Source: an uncultured Clostridium sp. (GTDB lineage Bacteria; Bacillota; Clostridia; TANB77; CAG-508). Taken from it: 32,130 bases of DNA. Positions within the stretch are counted from its first letter, which is position 1. Each line of letters begins with the position of its first letter. The notes beneath the pieces were generated by a model. It was not told the origin of the DNA and ran no database searches. It was given only the letters and a program-made list of their open reading frames with translations. Positions 26,060-32,130 of this stretch are shown here, one piece after another. The translations under genes were made by a program, and so were the position numbers. The stretch lies in assembly GCA_958413095.1 (NCBI GenBank), contig CATYUF010000016.1, forward strand, positions 1 through 32,130. Reading direction: 5' to 3'.

Positions 26060-27089
26060 TATATATGTCCAGATAGTTTTGAGTTTAAAAAGGATTACTT
26101 TAAAATGGGAGATAAATTTGGTAGAGTAATATTTCTAAAAGAATATGCCTCATTTATAAAAGATAGTATGATAGCAGAGCTAACAGATATTAGCAAAAAC
26201 TTAACATTAACAATAGATATAACTCCAGTAGCAACAGATGAGGCAATAAAAGACGCAGAACGAATATTGCTAGGAGTAGAAACAAATAAAGCAAATTATA
26301 ATAGTACTAAAATCAGAGTTTGTACTTTCATTATGTGAGCAATTAATGGGAAAGGCATTAGAGCCACAGCAAAGATCAATAATTGATAGATGTACAGCAA
26401 ATGTATATAAAAAATATCAAGATAACGATTATGAGGGAGAACCACCAACATTAAAAGAGTTTAGAGAAGAATTACTAAAACAAAATGAAAAAGAGGCAAA
26501 AGATGTAGCATTAGCAATAGAATTATTTAGTAATGGTAGTCTGAACACTTTTGCAAAACAAACAAATGTAAATATTCACAATAGATTAGTTTGTTATAAT
26601 ATATTAGAATTAAAAAAACAATTACAACCTATTGCAATGTTAGTAATACTAGATAGTATATTTAATAGAATAACAGCAAACAGACAAAAAGGAAGAAGCA
26701 CATATATTTATATTGATGAAATATATTTATTATTTCAATATGAATATTCAGCTAACTTCCTTTTTACTTTATGGAAAAGAGTTAGAAAATATGGTGCTTG
26801 TTGTACAGGTATTACACAAAATGTGGAAGATTTATTGAGAAGTGATTTAGCAAGAACAATGCTTGCTAATAGTGAATTAATTATAATGCTTAATCAAGCA
26901 AGTACAGATAGAATAGAACTTGCAAAATTACTTAATATATCAGATCAACAGTTAAGCTTTATAACAAATGTTGAGGCAGGACACGGACTATTAAAGATAG
27001 GAAATTCATTGATACCTTTTATAAATAAATTTCCAAAAGATACAGAATTATATAAATTAATGACAACAAAATTAAATGAAGTATTTTAG
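26060..27089 (+). pseudogene. VirB4-type conjugation ATPase, 5' end and Walker A region deleted
   Basis: VirB4 powers type IV secretion. The first piece (to about 26300) reads CPDSFEFKKDYFKMGDKFGR, then EYASFIKDSM and LTIDITPVATDEA, the usual central N-domain. The frame then changes and resumes from 26310 as KSEFVLSLCEQLMGK, EPQQRSIIDRC, Walker B TYIYIDEIYLLF and GITQNVEDLLRS to the natural C-terminus. Between them several hundred residue positions, including the Walker A motif, are absent, and about the first 200 residues are also missing at the IS110 boundary. It cannot hydrolyse ATP. The pattern shows two separate deletions in a former conjugative element. Confidence 0.85.
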
Positions 27090-27098
27090 AAAAAAATA

Positions 27099-27127
27099 TA
27101 GACTTTTAGTAGAAAATAATATAAAAT
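27099..27127 (+). promoter_or_regulatory. Candidate promoter of the small toxin mRNA
   Basis: TAGACT (27099-27104) and TAAAAT (27122-27127), 17-base spacer, just before the leader repeat. Confidence 0.45.
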
Positions 27128-27130
27128 ATT

Positions 27131-27171
27131 ATTTGTAGAAAGTGAGAATAGCAGATGTGTGTGTTGCCCTT
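27131..27171 (+). repeat. Leader repeat, left copy (inverted partner at 27370-27410)
   Basis: About 40 bases beginning TTGTAGAAAG and including CAGATGTGTG recur on the opposite strand at 27370-27410 with roughly 80% identity. Each copy lies just inside an inward-facing promoter, so both convergent RNAs would begin with nearly the same sequence. Confidence 0.8.
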
Positions 27172-27209
27172 CGACCTTGATTTCTTATCAAGAGTTAGGG
27201 GGTGAGGCT

Positions 27210-27320
27210 ATGTTAGAGATTTTGGCATTCCTAGTAGTAGGTTTAATAATTTCAATAACAATGAATTTAGCCTTGCTATGTATTATATACATACAGTGGG
27301 TTAATAGTCAGATAAAATAA
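27210..27320 (+). CDS. 36-residue hydrophobic peptide, likely type I toxin
   Basis: MLEILAFLVVGLIIS begins a single membrane helix that fills about residues 3-28, followed by a short polar tail (QWVNSQIK). Size and layout match membrane toxins of type I toxin-antitoxin systems (Fst, TxpA and holin-like groups), although no named family is certain. A strong AGGGGGTGAGG precedes the ATG, but the leader can fold CTTGA (27176-27180) with TCAAG (27188-27192), and CCCT (27167-27170) with AGGG (27197-27200), hiding that site. This is typical of mRNAs kept silent until processed. It sits between the virB4 and sortase remnants of the decayed element. Confidence 0.7.
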   Translation: MLEILAFLVVGLIISITMNLALLCIIYIQWVNSQIK

Positions 27321-27323
27321 AAA

Positions 27324-27360
27324 CACGGCACATTTGCTTTGCAGAGCGTGTGCCGTTTTC
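27324..27360. terminator. Shared bidirectional terminator of toxin and antisense RNA
   Basis: ACGGCACA (27325-27332) pairs with TGTGCCGT (27349-27356), with flanking A and T runs, so it can stop both the forward toxin mRNA and the reverse RNA. Confidence 0.75.
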
Positions 27361-27403
27361 TCAAAATATTGGGGTAACCACACATCTGTGATTCCTCTTT
27401 CTA
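27325..27403 (-). ncRNA. Predicted antisense RNA (antitoxin) of the small toxin
   Basis: A strong reverse-strand promoter at 27409-27438 would start a transcript near 27403 that ends at the shared terminator, giving about 75-80 bases without a reading frame. It would be complementary to the 3' end of the toxin mRNA. Its 5' part copies the toxin leader in the same sense. Ends are inferred. Confidence 0.5.
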
Positions 27404-27408
27404 CAATT

Positions 27409-27438
27409 ATTATACACCGAATTATATAAAAAAGTCAA
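27409..27438 (-). promoter_or_regulatory. Promoter of the antisense RNA
   Basis: On the reverse strand TTGACT (27433-27438) and a perfect TATAAT (27409-27414) with an 18-base spacer. No gene starts downstream on this strand, which supports an RNA product. Confidence 0.7.
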
Positions 27439-27517
27439 TAAATATGAAAAAATAAAGTGAAAGTGCTGTGTAACTTATGTTATATAGTGCTTTTTTTGTG
27501 CAAAGGAAGTGGTAATT

Positions 27518-28260
27518 TTGAAAAAATGGATTATTAGAATATTAATAATTACTTTTGTAATTAGTTTGATTGTATCTGTCTTATATATAGTGAAAAACGA
27601 AAAAGAAGATAAAAAAGAAAAACAGTTTTTGAAGAATTAAAAAATATTATGATAGAAGAACAAATAAAACAAAAAGAAGAAAGCATAAATTTGCAACAAT
27701 TATATGAATTGAATAATGATTTTATGGGTTGGATAAAAATAGAAAATACAAATATAAATTACCCTGTTATGCAGACAGAAAATAGTAGAAAAGATTATTA
27801 TTTAAGAAAAAACTTTTACAAAGAATATTCACAATTAGGAACACCTTATATTGCTGAGTATTGTAATATACAAACAAGTGATAATGTTATTATATATGGT
27901 CATCATATTAAGAAAAATCAAATGTTTGGAGAATTAGAAAAATATAAAAAGAAAGAATTTTATAAAAGTCATAAAATAATAAGTTTTAATACAATAAATG
28001 AAAAGGCAAATTATGAAATAGTTGCAGTATTTAAAACAGTTGCATATACAGGTTTTGAATATTATAAATTTGTAAATAGTAGTTCAAAGCAGGAGTTCGA
28101 TACATTTATACAAAAATGTAAAGAACTTTCTTTTTATGAAACAAAAAGTACAGCAGAATATGGCGATAAACTTATAACATTATCTACTTGCGAATATTCC
28201 AACAAAAATGGGCGATTAGTAGTAGTAGCAAAGAAAATAAAGGCAGAATTGGAGGAATAA
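27518..28260 (+). pseudogene. Class B sortase with a -1 frameshift in an A run
   Basis: Sortases join surface proteins to peptidoglycan; class B members occur in conjugative elements. A TTG start at 27518, about 10 bases after AAAGGA, gives a membrane anchor (KKWIIRILIITFV) that runs out at 27640. The rest continues in another frame (VFEELKNIM onward) to 28260. Adding one A to the A5 run near 27618 restores about 247 residues. The catalytic set is intact: His in IIYGHHIKK (about 130), Cys in TLSTCEYS (about 225) and Arg in NGRLVV (about 233). A shorter protein from an internal ATG at 27649 would keep the whole catalytic domain but lack the anchor. Its stop is 2 bases from the next gene. Confidence 0.85.
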
Positions 28261-28262
28261 TA

Positions 28263-29883
28263 ATGGCAGATATAAAAACAAAGAAAAAACAAGAAATTAG
28301 TATAAAGAAACTTGATAAATCAACGATAGTAGGTCAAAATCTAAAATCAAATATAATAAGTGTAAGGAATAAAACAAAAGAAAATTATGAAAAGAATGAA
28401 AATACAGCACAAGAATATGCAGAAAACAAAGTAAATAGTACAATGAAAGATATTATATATAATACACCACAATTAAACATAAAGGGAAAGCAAAATTTTA
28501 AAAAAACAATAGAAAATATTAAAAAAGGAAAAATTCAAATAAAAAAGGCAGAGAAAGGAATAAAAAATGTAAAACAGAAAGGAAAAATTGCAATAAACAA
28601 AGCGAAAAGAAATATAAAAAAAGTTCAAAATACAGTAAAATCAGTAAGAAATACAGTTAAAGCAACAAGGAAAACAGCAAAAACAACAATAAAGACAACA
28701 AAGCAAGTAGTAAAAAATAGTGTAAAACTAGCTAAAAGAACGGCAAAAATGACAAAACAAGTTGCAAAAACTGCAATACAAGCAACAAAGATAGCAATAA
28801 AAACAACATTAGCAATAATAAAAGCTATAATTATGGCAACAAAGGCACTTATTTCAGCAATTATTGCAGGAGGTTGGGTGGCAGTAGTAGTAATTATAGT
28901 TATTTGCTTAATTGCTATGATATGCACATCTATTTTTGGAATCTTCTTTTCAAATGAAAAAGATGTAGGAGAAAAAACAATGAGCTCTGTTATAAGAGAA
29001 CTTAATACAGAATTTACAAATAAAATAACAGATATTCAAAACAATATGGAACACAACGAATATGAGATAAGTTCTAATAAAGCAGAATGGAAAGATATAA
29101 TTTCACTATATGCAGTAGTAATAAGTAATGGAGAGGAACAAACAGATGTAATTACATTAGATGATAATAAGATTAACAAGCTTAAAGAAATATTCTGGAA
29201 AATGAATACAATAACTTCAAGTGTGAGTGAAATAGAAAAAGAATATGAAATAACAGACGAAAATGGAAATATAAAAACAGAAAAGAAAAAAATAAAAATG
29301 CTACATATTGATGTAAGAAGTAAATCATTACAAGAAATGATAGAATTGTATAATTTGAATACAAAACAAAAACAGCAACTTGCTGAACTTCGAAAAGAAG
29401 AATATAATTCAATGTGGTCATATATGTTATATGGTTCTTCAGCAGGTAGTAATGATATAGTAGAAGTGGCGAAACAATATATAGGAAATATAGATGGTCA
29501 ACCATTTTGGAGTTGGTATGGATTTTCATCTAGGGTTGAATGGTGTGCTTGTTTTGTCAGTTTTTGTGCTAATGAATGTGGTTATATAGAGGCAGGAATA
29601 ATACCTAAATTTGCAGGATGTGAAAGTGAGGGAGTTGCCTGGTTTAAGACTTGTGAATTATGGCAAAGTAGAGGAGATATACCAAAAGCACGGAGATATA
29701 ATTTTCTTCGATTGGGCAGATTCAAATGATGGAAAGGCAGATCACGTTGGTATTGTAGAAAAAGTAGAAAATAATAAAGTTTATACTATTGAAGGAAATA
29801 CTAGGGGAGATATGTGTAAACAAAATGTGTATGATGTTGGAAGTAGTGTTATTTTAGGTTATGGAACACCAGCATATCAATAA
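28263..29883 (+). pseudogene. CHAP-domain cell-wall hydrolase of a conjugative element, +1 frameshift
   Basis: Such proteins open the peptidoglycan for the conjugation channel. The N-terminal 60 residues are polar; a Lys/Ala/Thr-rich region with repeated KTxKxxK patterns follows (about 75-185), then hydrophobic helices (about 185-230), an Asp/Glu-rich linker, and the CHAP domain (about 395-539). The catalytic Cys is in VEWCACFVSF (Cys428) and His in ADHVGIVE (His494). The frame breaks between WQSRGDIPKA and GDIIFFDW: removing C29691 joins them to a single protein of about 539 residues. GGAGGA, inside the end of the sortase gene, serves the ATG at 28263; an upstream ATG at 28188 overlaps the sortase gene and is not used. 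Confidence 0.85.
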
Positions 29884-29899
29884 AGGAATGTGATAGATT

Positions 29900-30082
29900 A
29901 TGAAAATAAAGAAGTTTGATGTAGTAGAATTAAATGATAAAAATAAAGCTGTCATTTTAGAAATATATAACAGGAAGAAATATTATGCAGAGGTAGTAAA
30001 TGATAAAGGAAAAACAATAGATAAAAAAGAAATTAGAGATTGGCAAATAAATAAAGTGATTTATAGAAAAAATAAAAGATAG
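29900..30082 (+). CDS. Hypothetical protein, 60 residues
   Basis: A small basic protein starting MKIKKFDVVELNDKNKAVIL, with alternating hydrophobic residues that suggest a small beta-barrel (KOW/SH3-like) fold, but no family can be named. It follows the CHAP gene by 16 bases, with AAAGGA before its ATG, so it is probably the last gene of the same operon. Confidence 0.55.
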   Translation: MKIKKFDVVELNDKNKAVILEIYNRKKYYAEVVNDKGKTIDKKEIRDWQINKVIYRKNKR

Positions 30083-30182
30083 TTGGGAATGGTACTTGTT
30101 AGAAATAATGAGTATCATTTCTGTTATTATTTTGTGATTTTTAAGACAAAATAATAAATAAGTGCTGTAATATAATAATATA

Positions 30183-30219
30183 TAAAAAATACCAAAAACT
30201 GTTCCATCAATTTTTGGTA
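30183..30219 (-). terminator. Terminator of the XRE regulator gene
   Basis: TACCAAAAA (30190-30198) and TTTTTGGTA (30211-30219) pair perfectly; on the reverse strand the stem ends in a T-run (30184-30189). The regulator's stop codon is in the loop. Confidence 0.7.
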
Positions 30220-30473
30220 ATATCATTTATAAAATCTTGCAATAAATCATCTGTTTTTACGCCAAGAGATATTGCAATAGAAGATAATTCGTAATCTCTA
30301 ACAGACCTTTTATTTTTTTCTATTCTATATAAAGACTGTTTAGAAATATCAACCCCTAATAGCATTAGCTTATTTGATAAAGAAGACAAAGAAATATTTT
30401 TATTTGTTCGTATTCTTTTTAGATTATTAGCAATAATATTCAAATTATTTTCATATTTTTTATGCAAACTCAT
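30207..30473 (-). CDS. XRE-family helix-turn-helix regulator
   Basis: An 88-residue DNA-binding protein composed of one HTH_3 domain: LKRIRTNKNISLSSLSNKL, then ISKQSLYRIEKNKRSVRDYE (recognition helix), then LSSIAISLGVKTDDLL. It has the Cro/C1 type of layout with no extra domain. AAGGATGG precedes the ATG. A perfect palindrome lies 46 bases upstream across its promoter, so self-repression is likely. It diverges from the TPR gene, which it may also control. Confidence 0.88.
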   Translation of the reverse strand: MSLHKKYENNLNIIANNLKRIRTNKNISLSSLSNKLMLLGVDISKQSLYRIEKNKRSVRDYELSSIAISLGVKTDDLLQDFINDITKN

Positions 30474-30518
30474 AATTATCCATCCTTTTTTTTATTGTAT
30501 AATAGTTTGCAAGATAGA

Positions 30519-30541
30519 TTGTAAACATTAAATGTTTACAA
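30519..30541. promoter_or_regulatory. Palindromic operator between XRE regulator and TPR gene
   Basis: TTGTAAACAT (30519-30528) and ATGTTTACAA (30532-30541) are perfectly complementary, with TAA between. The TTTACA within it can serve as -35 of the reverse-strand promoter, so a dimeric repressor here would shut its own gene. It is also 15 bases upstream of the -35 box of the forward promoter. Confidence 0.7.
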
Positions 30542-30555
30542 AATTCAAAAAAATA

Positions 30556-30584
30556 TTGAAATATATTTGAGATTATGCTATAAT
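30556..30584 (+). promoter_or_regulatory. Promoter of the TPR gene
   Basis: TTGAAA (30556-30561) and a perfect TATAAT (30579-30584), 17-base spacer. Confidence 0.7.
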
Positions 30585-30679
30585 GAAAAACAATAATAAT
30601 TAAGCAAATGATTAACAAAATAAATAAAATTACACAAGATAATAAGATATAATCAATGTAGAATGGAGAACAGAATATT

Positions 30680-31576
30680 ATGTTGAGACTAAATGAAACA
30701 GAAGAAATAATAAGATTAATTAATAATGGATTTGATTTAGAATTATTATCTTTTGAATTGGATATTCCAGTTGAACAGTTACAAGAATATAAAAAAAGAT
30801 TAGAACTTCGACAATTTGCAAAGGAATCAATAAAAAGTGGTAAAGTTGCAGAGGCAATAGAAAGATTAAATATTTTTATTGAAAACACAGATATTAGTAT
30901 TGTAGAAAGAACAATGTTATTAAAGTTAAAAGCATATACAAGTAAAACATCTTTTAATGAAGAAACTTTGCAAAATTTAGAAGAAGAAAGAAAAAAGTTA
31001 GGGTTGTTAAGTAGCATAGATGATGTATTAGAAGAATTAAAAGTACAAATACCTAAAAGAAAAAGTAGCAATATAAGAAAAAAGGAACAACAAAGTATAA
31101 AAGAGCAACAAATTGAAGAAGAACAACACCAAGATGAAAAGTTTGAAGAAATTACAAAGCCAAATTATGAAAAAACGATAAATAGATATAAAACTGAAAT
31201 TGTTTCTAATCCACAAAAAGCACAAGAAAAAAGAAATTTATTAGCATTTGCTTATTTTCAAGCAGGAAGAATAAATGAAGCTAGAGAAGAACTAATGTCA
31301 TTAGCACAAGATACAAGCAGTCATATGGCATATAGACAACTAGTACACATTGAGAAAAAAGAGCATAATTTTGAAGATGCAAAATTATGGGCGTATGAGG
31401 CACTTTATAAATTTCCAAATAGTATTCCGATTAGAGAACAATTAATTTCAATAGCAAGATTAGAAAAAGATAATCAAGAGATAATAAATCAATTGAAATA
31501 TATTATTAGTATAAATCCAGAAAATGAAAAAAATAAAAAGAGGTTACAATCAATAAGATACAAAGAAGAAAGATAA
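30680..31576 (+). CDS. TPR-repeat protein with helical N-terminus
   Basis: The 298 residues fall in three parts: a helical head that resembles a small HTH (ELLSFELDIPVEQLQEYKK), a charged Glu/Gln/Lys-rich linker (about 125-165), and TPR-like helical pairs (RNLLAFAYFQAGRINEAREE, then AKLWAYEALYKFPNSIPIRE, then INPENEKNKKRL). TPR proteins serve as protein-binding scaffolds. The combination with a neighbouring XRE regulator resembles Rgg/PlcR-type arrangements only loosely, and no signal peptide gene is seen. GGAG precedes the ATG. Confidence 0.65.
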   Translation: MLRLNETEEIIRLINNGFDLELLSFELDIPVEQLQEYKKRLELRQFAKESIKSGKVAEAIERLNIFIENTDISIVERTMLLKLKAYTSKTSFNEETLQNLEEERKKLGLLSSIDDVLEELKVQIPKRKSSNIRKKEQQSIKEQQIEEEQHQDEKFEEITKPNYEKTINRYKTEIVSNPQKAQEKRNLLAFAYFQAGRINEAREELMSLAQDTSSHMAYRQLVHIEKKEHNFEDAKLWAYEALYKFPNSIPIREQLISIARLEKDNQEIINQLKYIISINPENEKNKKRLQSIRYKEER

Positions 31577-31600
31577 CTATAATGATTATAGTTATTTTTT
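31573..31600 (+). terminator. Terminator overlapping the TPR gene stop
   Basis: ATAACTATAAT (31573-31583) and ATTATAGTTAT (31585-31595) are perfectly inverted, followed by six T. The stop codon lies inside the left arm. Confidence 0.8.
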
Positions 31601-31608
31601 GCTAATTA

Positions 31609-31637
31609 TTGCAAATTATGTAAATTTGTAGTATAAT
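31609..31637 (+). promoter_or_regulatory. Promoter of the right-hand partial gene
   Basis: TTGCAA (31609-31614) and a perfect TATAAT (31632-31637), 17-base spacer, 137 bases before the start codon. Confidence 0.65.
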
Positions 31638-31647
31638 ATAAGCTGTA

Positions 31648-31728
31648 TTGGAATATTTCCAAGTAGTTATTGTATTTTAGCAAGCTTTTAATTTGCTAAA
31701 TATCAAAAAATTATGGAAATACCATAAT
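31648..31728 (+). promoter_or_regulatory. Structured 5' leader with three hairpins
   Basis: Three perfect stems follow one another: TTGGAA/TTCCAA (31648-31662), TTTAGCAA/TTGCTAAA (31676-31700) and ATTATGG/CCATAAT (31710-31728). None is followed by a clear T-run, so they are more likely regulatory or stabilising than terminators. No known riboswitch was recognised. Confidence 0.4.
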
Positions 31729-31773
31729 ACATCTGTACCTATTAAACTTTTTGACAATGAAAGGAGAAACACA

Positions 31774-32130
31774 ATGAGTAAGTTTTGGGCAAAGGTAAAG
31801 TTTAAGCAGGAGAAAAATGCAGAACACTTGATTAGAGCATTTTTCAAGAATTTTAATTCTGCAAGTAGTATTGTAGTAAGAGGCAAAGAGGCAAATCTAG
31901 AGATTGTTTTTCGGGAGCCTCCTATGGAGATTATCGATGCAATAAACCATTGCGAAGTCATTGAACTGATCTACGGTAAGAACCTGAAAGAGTACAAAGA
32001 AGATGAAACTATAAAGGTTGAAACAGAAAATGACTCTGTAAAGGGAAATGTGGAAGTAGAAAATTTTGAGCAGGTTGAACAGGAAGTAACAGAGAGTGAA
32101 AACTCCGAACAGACTGAACAGGAAGTAACA
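31774..32130 (+). CDS. Hypothetical protein of mobile-element type (partial, runs off the window)
   Basis: The first 119 residues are visible. A folded part (MSKFWAKVKFKQEKNAEHLI to about residue 75, with LEIVFREPPMEIIDAINHCE) is followed by an acidic tail containing repeated EQxEQEVT units (two copies seen at the window end). Codons such as GAG, AAG and CAG are used much more than in neighbouring genes, so it has probably arrived from another genome. AAGGAG lies 8 bases before the ATG. Function unknown; the pattern recalls proteins carried by Clostridia conjugative elements, which I state only as an impression. Confidence 0.65.
   Translation, partial: MSKFWAKVKFKQEKNAEHLIRAFFKNFNSASSIVVRGKEANLEIVFREPPMEIIDAINHCEVIELIYGKNLKEYKEDETIKVETENDSVKGNVEVENFEQVEQEVTESENSEQTEQEVT

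Noticed and set aside
28188..28262. Upstream start for the CHAP protein at 28188
   Set aside because: It would lie entirely within the sortase coding sequence; the ATG at 28263 has GGAGGA directly before it.
1..32130. CRISPR array, tRNA or rRNA genes
   Set aside because: No regularly spaced repeats, and no cloverleaf or rRNA-like GC-rich conserved sequence was seen.

Overview
The window is very AT-rich, with short intergenic gaps, strong AGGAGG ribosome binding sites, and TTG/GTG starts beside ATG. BofA- and DUF2508-like genes sit together, and there is a Firmicutes-type glmS ribozyme, a chromosomal Agr quorum-sensing set and a CdaA-type diadenylate cyclase. All of this points to a low-GC Firmicute of the class Clostridia, probably a gut commensal. 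I cannot name the species from sequence alone.

Region by region: 0-7 kb is housekeeping (membrane HtrA protease; a lone prepilin-like protein; rnhB; a pyrimidine-nucleoside phosphorylase gene broken by one extra base; a 42-residue membrane peptide; cdaA; truA; a membrane protein with a Cys-rich tail). 7-11.5 kb holds a metal/arsenic-type permease, an intact VirD4/TraG coupling protein with no relaxase beside it, then a DUF2508-bofA pair ending in a perfect 30-bp palindrome. 11.5-17 kb holds glmS with its self-cleaving ribozyme, a divergent YqhQ (DUF1385)-like membrane protein, and uvrC. 17-20 kb has three small membrane proteins and an RNA-modification pair (SAM methyltransferase and RluA-type pseudouridine synthase). 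19.9-22.9 kb is a complete agr locus arranged convergently (agrBD forward, agrCA reverse).

23.2-30.1 kb is a decaying mobile region: a truncated pdaA, an IS110-family transposase with a frameshift, a virB4 that has lost its 5' end and its Walker A segment, a compact convergent locus resembling a type I toxin-antitoxin, a frameshifted class B sortase and a frameshifted CHAP-domain wall hydrolase. Together the virB4, sortase and CHAP genes look like the remains of a conjugative (type IV secretion) element. 30.2-32.1 kb has an XRE repressor with a palindromic operator, a divergent TPR protein, and the start of a gene whose codon use is richer in G/C than its neighbours, with a structured 5' leader.

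The most interesting parts are the toxin-antitoxin-like locus at 27.1-27.4 kb (two inward promoters, inverted leader copies, one shared terminator), the agr locus with its predicted peptide, the IS110 leader that may encode a bridge RNA, and four single-base frameshifts. Two of these are an extra C placed just before a GGA codon. No CRISPR array, tRNA or rRNA was seen.
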